Assembly: GCA_015657535.1 (NCBI GenBank)
Contig: JADHZB010001685.1
Location: forward strand, 1 to 64,000
Length of the DNA stretch: 64,000 nt
DNA from: Nephromyces sp. MM_2019
Lineage: Eukaryota; Apicomplexa; Aconoidasida; Nephromycida
Reading direction: 5' to 3'
Below the pieces are notes generated by a model. The model was not told the DNA's origin. It did not search any database and saw nothing but the letters and a program-made list of their open reading frames with translations. Each line of letters starts with the position of its first letter. Position 1 is the stretch's first letter. The translations under genes were made by a program, and so were the position numbers. Of the stretch, positions 48,067 to 59,900 are shown piece by piece.

Positions 48067-49318
48067 TTATTCTAGCAGCTCTGCAACTCCAAGAGTGCAG
48101 TTTTTGCTGCTTTTACCCTCCAAGTATCGCCTTTTACCAAAGAACAATAGTGAATCTTCCTTTTTAGCGTTTCCTACTAAATCAAGGGCAAAATCAATGT
48201 AACTGGTGCCATCAAAAGCTAGTTTTTCTGTGGGTGTGGATTTCCAGTATCTTCTTGAGGTGCTTCCATCCGCTGTTTTTTTTGAGTGCGAAAATGGGGA
48301 GTAAACTCTCTCTCTGACATGCATATATATTGTGTCTACTCTTTTTTTGGAGTATTTTGATGTACTAAAGTTTGCCGTTTTATATTCCAAGTGACATATA
48401 TTCTGGAAATTCAAGGATCCCACGTGTTGATGTTTCTTTGGAACATGCAAAGGATTTCTTTCTGGAAAGGGTTGTTTATCACATTTTTTTTTGCCGGTAG
48501 TTTTTGCTTATTCAACGAAAGGATGATGACATTTTAGGAACCTGCGCACGGAAAGCCGAAGAAAGATTCGTAATTCATCCTTATTTAACTGAAGTATCTA
48601 AAATAACTGCATTTTGTTTAATCTGTGAGAGAGTTTTTTGTTATTAAACAGTGATGTGTATTACCCTTTTGAAAGAATTCAAGTTTTAAGTTTTTAACTG
48701 TATATAATATGTTATATGAGTAAGTTTGCTTTGGGAAATTCCTGATGAGTGTGTGTGTATTGTGCTTTGAAAGTGAAGCGATTGCCTGTTTCTCATGAAT
48801 ATGAGTGTGTGTGCATTTAATTTTGGAGGCATCTAACTCTGCTATTTCTCATTTGAGTGCGTCTTTTCCATTTGTGAGCCCAACGACGTTTTCTTTGCTT
48901 TTTCATGTTTGCCTAGACCTTTTAACAGGGAGGAATTCTCTAAATGCCAGTAATAAAGCGTCTTACTGCAACATCTTTACGAAGATATCTCGAACGAAGG
49001 CTAAATTAACCAGATTGCGGATAGAGATCTCTGGAATCCTCCAAAAATCAGAAATTCTTTCTAGTTGTCGAATTTTATAATTTAAAACTCTGATTTTTAT
49101 GATTAAAATGATGAAATTATAAAATTAACGCGACATTCTCGCAGCTCGAATACTCACTAGAGATGCGTGTGCCGTGCCAGTTCGGAGTTTTTTTACCTCT
49201 ATAGAATGTAAGCATCATCGAACCTACAGAAAACCTGATTTTCCCACTTTTTTTAAAGAGCTTTTCAGCTTGAGAAAAATCAATGCAAACTGATTTAACA
49301 CACCTAGTTATCCCCACA
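48067..49318 (-). CDS. unidentified protein, candidate exons
   Basis: Three minus-strand stretches look coding: 49318-49197 (VGITRCVKSVCIDFSQAEKL..., donor G|GTAAAA), 49089-48967 (VLNYKIRQLERISDFWRIPE..., donor CA|GTAAGA) and a terminal stretch 48461-48067 after a TTTCCAG acceptor. The last is 131 codons open to TAA, including AFDGTSYIDFALDLVGNAKK. Their phases do not join directly, so exons are missing or boundaries are wrong, and they may not belong to one gene. No family recognised. Confidence 0.3.
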
Positions 49319-49954
49319 CTATGAAGCATTTGTAGTAATGTACATTACATAATAAAATACAGTTTCATACATTTGAATATTAATTTATTATCACTTTTGC
49401 TGCTTCAATAATGGTACCATGATGGGGGATCAGCTTATCTTCCCGCTTCTTCGCTGTAAAAGTTGACTCTTTGATTGGCAAAAACTCCTCAAAGCTTCAA
49501 TATAAGCCACAGATGCCGATAAATCAATAGAAATATGAGGAGGAAACCACCTTGTCTTCTGTGTGTGAGCCCCCAAGCTTGATTACCATGGGATTTTCAG
49601 CACATAAGCTCACATGGCGCATCCTAATTGGTTTGCGTCTGACGAAGGTTTCGGAGAATCTCCTTATTGAGCAATAGCAGGGCTTCTGGGATTGATTCCT
49701 TTAGTATTAGCCCTTTCCCTACACTCTTTCCTTGCCTAGGCATCATTCGAAATACCCTCATTTGGAGGTTGATCCGAGGGATTTTGTTTCTTTTTATTGT
49801 TTTTGAATATTCTCGACTACAAGAAGCGTAAACACTATATAGCAGTGAAGATTTCTCCCTTGGGGCTTTCTTTGAGGAATTCTTTTGCGTTTATCGAAAC
49901 CTTCTCTTGGAAGAAGCTAGGTAACTCTAGACACCCTATGAATCTTAAGCCCTA

Positions 49955-50036
49955 AAGTTTGAGCGTTAAACCAGACATTTTGAGCGTTAAAACCCCGCAG
50001 TTTGAGCCTTAAAAACCTACGGTTTAAGCCCTAAGA
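49955..50036. repeat. AGTTTGAGCGTTAAAACC minisatellite
   Basis: Four units of 20-24 bases: AGTTTGAGCGTTAAACC, TTTTGAGCGTTAAAACC, AGTTTGAGCCTTAAAAACC, GGTTTAAGCCCTAAGAG. Confidence 0.8.
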
Positions 50037-50242
50037 GCTCCCTCCTGTCTGATTTTTTGGCATTCCGGATCTTCGCACATGCTGATTCTTTGGATAGCAG
50101 TAGCAATCTTGGGCAGCATCATCTCTACTTGTTGTTTTGAGATTCTTTTGTTCTTTGCTGATTTTGTAGCTTTCAAACCACTTCTCAGTTTATCTTTTTG
50201 GGGTGAAATCAGATGAAACAGAAATTTTTTGGAAAATTTCAT
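50027..50242 (-). CDS. unidentified small basic protein or first exon
   Basis: A 72-codon ATG-initiated minus-strand frame ending in TAA. It is lysine-rich at the N-terminus (MKFSKKFLFHLISPQKDK), then has a helical segment and a CEDPEC pair. It borders the minisatellite at its 3' end. No family or partner exon recognised; could be a chance frame. Confidence 0.25.
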
Positions 50243-50339
50243 ATCTTTTGTGCCATGAATGGCCAGTTTGTAGCAATTTTCAGTGGTTCTGAGAGAAGCA
50301 GCAGTAACTTATCAATTCCTTTGGCTAGCGGCAGTCTGA

Positions 50340-50575
50340 CAAGATTTTCAAGGCAAAAACTAAAGAGTTTGGCTGCCGATAGCTGCTCGTGAAGCGTGTG
50401 CGAGAAGCTTAGGGTTTGGCTGCAGATAGTTGCTGGTGCACCCTCTGAGAGAGCCTGAGGGTTTGGCTTATGATAGCTGCTACTAAGCCCTCCTACAAAA
50501 GCTTATAGTTTCCCTCCTACTGGCTGCTTCTAAAACTTCCAACAGGAGCTTAAATTTTACCTGCTACTAGCAGCT
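50340..50575. repeat. roughly 60-bp degenerate tandem repeat
   Basis: Three to four units around AGGGTTTGGCTGCAGATAGTTGCTGGTG (near 50359, 50411 and 50457), followed by more diverged CTACTGGCTGCTTCTAAAAC and CTGCTACTAGCAGCTGAAGC copies. Confidence 0.65.
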
Positions 50576-50938
50576 GAAGCTTATATATGTTAAAGAGCTT
50601 CCAAAGGTCTCTTGTCCTCAAAACCCTGCACTTTTATCTCTTCCCAGAACATGCACACTGCGGATTTTTTCTTGCCATCTACTAACCGTTCTTCACGCTG
50701 CTCTTGTGTGCTAAGCCTCCCTGTTCCTCGTTCGTTGACTTCCTCCTAGGTGTTTTATCTTGTTAACTTCAATTTTCCGTCGAGATTCGAAGATTATTTG
50801 GAGCTTTTACACCCAACGACTACGTTTTTTGTAGGAATCTCATGTTTTTTGTATACCTTCTTCATCCGCTCCCTTGTGCTAGAGGCTAATGAGAGAAAGC
50901 TAAGATTCGATTACTGCATCTTTGGATGAGATTCCAGG
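50576..50938. other. upstream region of CDC45; nothing specific seen
   Basis: Pyrimidine-rich DNA. It probably holds the CDC45 promoter and 5' UTR, but no motif can be supported. Confidence 0.4.
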
Positions 50939-53900
50939 ATGCCTATCATATCTGTTGATGAGTTTAGGCATCACTGTTTTAATCATGAAGTGGTGCTGGG
51001 TGCGAGAAGAGCTAGCAGACGCAAGAAGAGCAGAGCATTGGATGGAGAGAATGCATTGGAGGAAAGGCAGGAAAGGCGTTTTCTGTTTTTCTGTAGCAAT
51101 GACGTGGATTCTATGCTGAGTATGCAAATCTTGATGGTGAGTGTATGTGTGTGTAGATTATGGAGGGAAAGATGTGAACGTGGAAAGGTGTGGGGTTGAA
51201 AAGGTTTGGGGGTGTGAAAAATTGAAATTGTATGCGTTTGAAGGTGTGTTCTTTTTGTGAAGGTGCGAATATTGGAATATGTCATGATATACATGAAGAT
51301 ATCAATATATGCACGAAGATTTGAAGATATATATACATTTATAGTTATGAAGATCTTCAGATAGATTCGTATAATGTGTTTGAAGCATACAAATGACTTG
51401 CATACTAGTAATCTTCGTGAAAATTATAGGAAGTTTCATGCTTCTAGACTAAATCACACAAGTTTTTTGCTCATATAAAATCTGTTTCTAATGCTCTAAT
51501 TTCCGGAAAAAAATTGTTAAATTAGTTTTGTTGAAGAATATACGTCTTAGCCAATTTTTTGTATATAATTAATAAGTATTTTATAGATGATTTTGATGAA
51601 GCTTCTTTTTTTTGGGGAAAATGTGGCAAATTGTTTTTTCTTTTTTGGCTATTCGAGAGAAAAAGATTAACACTTACAAGAAATTATCTTCAAAAATCGC
51701 GATTTTCGTCTCTTTTATTGTAAATCTCTGCTTTTTGTATTTTCACATAAATTCATTTGCTTTTGAGGAAGCGGAAAATAGTAGAAATCTCTGAGTTTTT
51801 ATGATATTCCTGCTTTTTGCTGTCTTCATTGAAGCTTGAAGATTCCAGCTCTTGGCTGAAATTGAATTTGAGAGTTTTTTCTCTCTTTTGTAGCTGATTT
51901 ATCACTTTTTTTATCTTCTTCTTTTTGCATCATCTACAATCTCATTCTGGTGTCTACCCTGCTTCCCTCACCTAGCACCCCCCTCACGCTCCTCTCGAAC
52001 CCCTCTAATAACTACCGTCTACCCACCTCTCAGCAGCTCCCTCTCACCTCGCACAATGAAGCTTTTGGCATGAAAAAGTTATACTACTGTTTCCCCGCTC
52101 TTTTATGAGATGAAACAGTGCTGACCTAATCAAGCAAATCACGCTGCCAGAGTATATGTACACTGAAAAAGATCTTCAAGGCAGATTTTTAGGCTTGATC
52201 TAAGTCTGCAGGTTGATACATATATGATGAGCAAAGTAAATAGCTACTGGTACGCATTACTATGGAACACACACGCACACAGAATAAGCTGCACACACAC
52301 AGGCCAAATTATACACATACATGTTCATTGAAGCCAAGGTACATGCGTACATCTGCATAGAACCACACTGCGTAAACGCGCCCACACACACCAACACCAC
52401 ACACACCCACACCACCTCATACCCGCGCACATACACAAGCCAGATTGAAGCTCTCAAACTCTCCCCAAAACCCTGCAAAACCCCTGTGAAACTATCGTCA
52501 TCCTCCAATGCTTCTCTATAGGCAGATAAGATGTTTCGAAGTAGCGATGATGGAATGAGGGTGAAACTTGATGTTCTTTATATCAGCTCCGTTGAAGATG
52601 TTTTTGCCTACATCAAAGAGCAATACGAGGCTCAGAAGGAGTATAAGAATCTGCAGGTACAAATCAGTTTTGAGGCTGAAGAAATGATGTTTTTTTGTAT
52701 CTTCAAGGGTAGAATTTGGAGGGTGAAAGCACCACATACGAGTGTGTGCGTAGAGAGAATGTGAATTTGTGGTAGAAACTAGGAACCGTGAAGAGGAGAG
52801 TTTGGTGAGGTAGTATTAGTTTATTCGGTAGATTGTGGAAGATGCGATTTAGCGGAGGAGGAAGAGCTAGGGGTATAAAGAATAGAAGCGGGAGGAGGGG
52901 ATGATTTGAAAGGAAAATTGTCTTGAAGAGGGAGTGTTTTGCTGGTTTGTGTGTGGGGGCGGAAATGTTATGTGTGATGTTTCCTTTGCTGTTTATTCGA
53001 TTTTTTTCTTCAGTTTTCTTCATCAAAACTGCTTTAAGTGATGTTTTTTTTGTTTTCTTCATCAAAGACTATTTGAATGATGTTTTTCATCAGTTTTATC
53101 CGATGCTATTTTCACTGAGGCTTTCGAGAATTCCATAGTTAGCTGCTCTACTTTCTGCATCAAACGTAGCATCCCGTAAAAAAGATGAAAATAAGCCCAA
53201 ATTCTCTCATTTTCTCTACGTTTTACTGCTGAAATCGTGAAAAAAAAACTTTTCAGCTTTTTCACACACGTCATCCTCTTTTAACTTGTGTGTGTGGCTT
53301 CCTCTTTTTAATTTGTGTCTGTTGCTTAATGTTCTTAAAACTCCTTTTTACAGCTTTTTCAATACCAAAAGGTTGTGTTGATTGGATTTGGAGGCCATAT
53401 CTTCACTAATACTCGTCTTCACAGTGAAATTCGATCGCATTTTTCTTCTCTTTTTGTTTCACCGGAAGAGAAGGAGGATTTGCAGTTTTGTGTGCTGGAT
53501 TTTAGGAGGCCTTATTTACCTTTGTTTAACTATGAGGTAGTGGGGAGTAGTCATGTGTGGGCTTGTGAGTGTGTGTGGATGTGTAGCTGTAGGTGTGGTT
53601 GTGGGCGTTGGTGTATATGGGTATCTGCAATTTTGTGTGTGGACGTGTGAGGATTTTGTAAATAGGTGTTTGTGGGCGTACGTGTGTGTGTGTGTGTGTG
53701 TGTGGATTTTTTCGGGTGTTCATCTGGGTTTGCGTGTTTTGCTGTATATCTAGATGTGTTTCGGTGTGCTTATGTGTTAGTCTAGGTGCGTGCGGGTGTG
53801 TCTTATTCTACTGACCACATGTCAGCATGTCACTCTACCTCTGTGACTTGTTTTTTGTTGCTTCAGTGTGCTTGCTGCCTTTCTGAGGATTCAAATGGAG

Positions 53901-56900
53901 TCTAATGCGTAGCATTTTGGGTGTGTGTGTGTGTGTGTGCAAATCGAGCCGTGCATCTCCTGTGAAGTTTTCGGAGCCACTTTTTCACGGGTGTTAATGG
54001 TAACTTTGCATAATAAAAAGTAGCTTCCAGAGAGTACCAAATACATGTAGCTCATGCGTTGGGCTTCACACATTGGGCTCTAGTCTCTCTGTATATATCT
54101 TTCTAATATTGCTTTGTCTTTAAGATGGGCATTTAAAGAGGTTATTCAGCGTTCATTCGCTTTTTCTTGTACACTATGAGGATGAAAGTTGAAGAGTTTG
54201 CTGTTTTAAAGAGGCAGATGTGTGTGGTTTTCTTTTGAGTAGCTTTCTCTGCTTCATATCGATGAAATGAATGAAAAAATGACGGAAAGTGATGCAGAAA
54301 AATTGAAGATGTCGCTGTTTTAAAGAGGCAGGTTGATATGGGCTTCTATTCAAAAGTATGTTGCTATTAAGTTTTCTAATTTCTGCTTCTTCATCTTCAA
54401 ATATGAAAAAGTTTGCGTAGAAAACAACTTTTTTAGACTTCCTCTTCATTTTTGTGAAAAATGCAGGAAAGTTGGTTTCTAGTGGTGGATACCAAAGAAT
54501 TTGATATGCTTAACAAAAAGAAGGTACTTTCTGGAGGAATTAAAGCTTCTTCAGTTAATGGCTTTGTTCTCTTCTGATTTTATTCAGAATAATGTGTGTG
54601 TGTGTGTGTGTGAGAGCTGCTTTAGTATAGAAGTTACCTATGTGGAGGTGATTGTGTGTGTGTGGCTGATTACCCACATCTGTGTATAGCTGATTACAAA
54701 CATGTGTGGCTAACAACCAGCGTGTGTTTGTGGCACTGCTTCATCTTTTTTCATTTCGCTTTTTGCAGTGATTTTCCCGTTCCATAGCATCTTCTTCTCG
54801 CCTCTTCATATCTTTGCATTTTCCTCTTCATGCTCTTCAGTTTAGTTTGGGAGTTTTTGGAGATAATTCAATAGAAAGTGAAGATGAAGAGGTAGAGGGA
54901 GCTCGCAAGTCTTTCTCGATGTCTGGAATACTTCAGGTACAACATTCTCAGTGTACATACACTGATTTTTTGCTTCATTTTTATCCAAGAAGACTTGTGT
55001 ATCAGCCGTTGAAATAGCGATTAATTCTTTAATTCTTCTGCGCCTGCGTGTGTGTGGCATCATGTACTCTGTGTGCAGGTTTTATATGTATTTCTTTCGC
55101 AGGTTTGCTATCGTCTTTACATTGCATGTGTGCATTCTATGTTGCTTTCTCCATCCTTTTTGTGTGCGGTTTGTCTATTTTTTGAGTGTGCTATTTGTGT
55201 GTGTTGCCGCATCTTTTGTGCTGTTTATTTTTTTGTTGCTTTATGGTGTGTTGCCATATTTTGTGTGTGTGCAGGAGTCTCAACCACCAGGAAGCAAAAT
55301 GGATTTTTCCAAGATGCCGAAGAAGGAGCTTCATGGCTGCTATGAGTCTTTTCCGCTATGCCTTCTGGCTAATGCAGTAAGTAGATTTTAAGCCTTGTGT
55401 GTGCAGTAGAATTCGAGCTTGCAGATATACGAGAAATCCAATAAATCTTTACATACGCGCACAAAAAGTACACTACTACGATTATGCCGAGTATACACAC
55501 ACATGGACTAAGAGAAGCATACACAGACGGAGAGGCTGAAAGGAACATACGCAGACAAAGAAACTGAGAAAGACTATTACACACACGAGTAGACAAACTG
55601 AGAAACACGCAGACAGATATATACCTAAGAGTGGAGATAATAACACATTAAAAAGCGCACCAAGCAGCACACCAAAGCGCACACACACACGCATGTCATA
55701 CCGGTCTGTACCTTAACCATCTAATCTGCCTTGGTTTGTACTTCAAGTGCCACATAATTGCTGAGTGCTACCCGCAACTTAAAACTGAAGTGTACCTACA
55801 GTTGAGCTTCGAGCACATCAACTGCACTATAAGCACTACCAGCATCGCATAAACACTATGCACACATAGTCAAACGTGTGTTACATCCCCAGAAACTCAA
55901 CACACACACACACATACAGTAGTGTATAAAGCTCACGCATGCACATAGTAGTATATATACCTCACATAAATGCACACAGTAGTATATACACATCGCACAC
56001 ACAACTATTCATGCTGTAAAGAATTATGTTCTTGTGTGCGTGAGAACTCCTGTTGAAGTTGTTTTTGCTTCTTTTCTAGCATTTTTTGATGTTTTTCTAC
56101 GTTTGGTAGATTCTCTAGGCTTTCCTGCTGTTTTTCTGTGTTTTTTTGCAGTTTCATTCTTTAGTGTGTGTTGTAGTGCTTTCGCTGGGGGATTAGGAAT
56201 AGTTGACTCAAATGATGGATTTTCTCTTTCTTTAGAAAATCTTCCTCATGTGGTGATACCTTGGAAAACAGGGGATATCCATTTAGTCTTACTATATCTC
56301 TGTATGCATGCATGTGTGTGTGTGTATCTGTATGTCTGGGTGTATCTGTGTACCTGTATGTTTGCACTTGTCTCCCTCTGTATCTCACCGTATCTCTTCT
56401 CTCTCTCTTCTCTCTCTTAGTCAGACTATTAAATGGAAAAATTAACGTCGAGATTCTCGTTTTTGTTTTCTCGTGAGTGTGTGTATGCTTACTGTGGTTC
56501 TGTGTCTAAACGACTATTTAGTGAAGCAAATAAGGCGGATGAGACTTCAATAAGGCTGGTTTTTTGCGGTCTTCTTCATGGTCTAAACGCTGTGTGTTGC
56601 TCAGATTGTCCAAGATGCTGAAATGAGTGAAATTTTGATTGCAAAGAAGGGATTTTTGACTTCTGTTGGATTGTTCTGGCATTTCTCGCAGCAGTTCATA
56701 GATACTCAAGATTATGAAGAGATGCTAGACTTTATCAAATTCGAATTGCATCAAAAAAGAAGGTTTTTAGAGTTTTTACATCGCTAAAATTGTAGAGAAG
56801 AGGAAGTCTTGGGTGCAGCATCTTCACTGTATCTTGTGATTCTTTTTTCTGTTATCTCCAATGCCTTTTCTTTTTTTTTTGCTTCTCTTTTTCCTCTTCT

Positions 56901-59900
56901 TCATCTTCATCTGTTTTTTTGCTATTCTTTCTTCATCTTTTTATTCTTCATCTCCTCTTCTCCCACAAACTTCTCTGCTCCACCTCTTCTAACTATTTCC
57001 TGTTTTGATATTCTTCGCTCCTGCTTCTTATATACTGCAGGATGACATCTTCTGAAGAATCTTTCACTTCTAGCTCTAACTATGGGATTCTCCCGTTTCT
57101 ACCGTATAGGTAAGCGCTCTCTCCAAATTCTTGCTGCAATATGCTAGAAAATCCAATGCTTCTTCCTGCTGTTCTTTATTGTTTTTTAAGCTCAAAAACA
57201 CAAGAAAAAACCATAGAAACCTGGTTTTTTGCTGAATTTTTGAAACTTTTGACGTTTTAAGTTCATTGTTTCTTCATAGATTCTCTGTTTATACTGCTGA
57301 AACTACAATGAAGAGATTCTAGCATGTCTTTATGTTTTGTTTTTTCGGTTTGGAAAAGAATCTCAAGTGATTCAAGCCGATTCTTGATTAGCAGGAGAAC
57401 GTCACAAAAAAACGGACTCAAAATGCACAAAAAGCAGCAGACACATGCCCGAGAATTTAACCCATACAACACGCACACAAGGCAGAATCCAGCAAAATCG
57501 CACACGACACACACAGAGTACAGGAAAAAAAAGTAACACACATTAAAAAGAAAAAAAAACATTTTTTGTTGATGTTTAAATGAATAGATTCCCAAAATTT
57601 TCTATGATAAAGCCGTAATTTGTGTGTTTCTACAAACTTTGCGCTCTTCTTGAGGAGAAATTTCCTCTTCTTTTAAGGTAGCAGTGTGTGGTCTGCAAAA
57701 AATCAGCTTCAGATTCTCAAACATATAATTAAAAATTTTTAGATCTTCAAAAACATCATCCTCTTCACACTATTATCTTCACCTCATTTTCTTTGATGAA
57801 ATTTTTTTTCATCCTATAAATTGCTTATTTCATGATCTTGAAGATGTTTTAAAAACTGATTTTTTCCGCTTCTTTGACTTTTTTTGGCTGCTTTAGTTGC
57901 TTGCGAAGTGCATTGGATTCATCGGAGCATATTTTTGCCAACACCTATAAAGCAACAGCTGAGGAGGTGAGTGGTTTAAGGCATCTTTTGATATACTCAT
58001 ATCTTGTTTATGCCTCTTTTTTCATCACAAATTGTATGCATAAATCCTCTTTCTATCGCAGATTTCAATGATATATTTTCATGAGGAAGATGTGAATGTT
58101 TAATTTGACATTTTTCTGCTAAATTTTGCTTTTAATTATGAAAAAATATCAGTTTCTACAGTTTTGCTCTTTGATAATATAAGCGTTTGGACATTATGTG
58201 TGTGTGAAGAGAAGTCGTTAGTCTTGGGAGCGTGAAAAGAGAATTCATAAGTGTTGAGTTTATGAGGAGTATTCCCAAGTCTAGTGTGTGTGCGAAAAGC
58301 ATTCTTAACGTTTGTGTGTGAAAAGAACTCTACCAAGCACATACGCACACACGAGAAAGCTATGATACTGTACTTCAGCTCGTCTTTAAGCATGCAAACA
58401 CACACATAAAAGGTGCTTATATTTAGCTTTCTCTTCTCGTTATTTACACTTTTTATCGCCCAAAAATTTCCTCTTTGATTTTTTGTGATGCTTTTCCTTC
58501 ATGAAGATGGGCGACTTGATTAATTCTTCCTTCTTCATACAAAATGTCTTCAGAGGGATAGTAAGATCCGAATGGAATGTGGAGTAACCAGAAAAGAGAT
58601 GCTATCACATCAGGCTGAGTTTAGAATAACGGTAAACAATTTTTCTTTGGTATGTGTGCGATATTTCATTTTTTCTTTGACGAGAAATCATAGGAAAAGG
58701 ATGTTTTGCGTGTGAAAAATCTTTGTGTATGTGTGAAGAAAAATTCAGCTGAACGCACAAGAGGACTCAAGAACCAGCACTGACATTCAAAAATTTCCCA
58801 TGAGAAAAACGACGCCCAAATTCACAGGCTGACACACCCATGCACCAACGCGCGAACAACTACGAGCATAAAGCAGAATTCGCACACATCAATACCTACT
58901 GGAAACACAGGAATGCCCATACAGATACACGCCAACACACACATAAGCGCACACCCAGCTAGGCACACACTAAAAGTCACCAGCACTGAACAACATCCAT
59001 CCAGAAACACGCCAACACACANNNNNNNNNNNNNNNNNNNNNNNNNNNNNNNNNNNNNNNNNNNNNNNNNNACATAAGCGCACACCCAGCTAGGCACACA
59101 CTAAAAGTCACCAGCACTGAACAACATCCATCCAGAAACACGCCAACACACACATAAGCGCACACCAGCAACCCAAAACTCACCCGGACACACATCAAAA
59201 CCCACCCATACACACAAACCCATGTATACACCCTCTTCACACACACGCACTAACTTCTCCCTCTCTAGAACAAGGAAAGGCAAGTTTTAAACTACCTAAA
59301 AAAGACGTATGGGGAGACTGTAAGTACACTCGACTGGTCTAGGCGAGAATACCCAAATCTTAACAATGCAGCGGTTATGCACTTCTTCAATTTTATATTG
59401 GCATACAGCAAAGGTAATTTTATCACTCAAAAAAATATGTTATTTTAGGGTGTTGCATTTACTCAAAGCTAGCTGCTTTCGGGGTGACTGAAAGCGTGCA
59501 TGTCTTCACGTAGCGAGATGTGGTTCTACTGATAGTGAATGAGCTTATGTAAAGGGCTTAGTGTGTGAGTGGTAATTGCGCTGCAGTGATTTTGAGGTAA
59601 TGAGTTTCTTCTGAAAAGACGAGGAATATGCTGCGTGTATGGGGATATATTTGTTTACTGTCTGAGGAGGAAATTTTGGCTTTTATGCCGTGTTAGTATT
59701 TTTTGTTTGTATGCTGAGTTTGGTGTAAACAAAATAATGCCTTTGTATTCCCTTGTGTGTGTGCAGTAAGTAGCTCTGTTGGACTTTTTCTACCCCGTTA
59801 CTTTGGCATTTGGCGAATGAGAGGAGGTGTAAAAGTTGAAAGCTTTTGCCCCTCCTCCTGGCCTATGCTGTTCGCTGTTTCCCCATTGTTTTGATGAAAT

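Noticed and set aside
48805..49080. 91-codon plus-strand frame
   Set aside because: It is antisense to the more protein-like minus-strand exon 48967-49089 with proper splice sites.
58822..59283. Minus-strand frames running through the N gap
   Set aside because: They come from the CA-rich tandem repeat and include undetermined bases; the region is a CDC45 intron.
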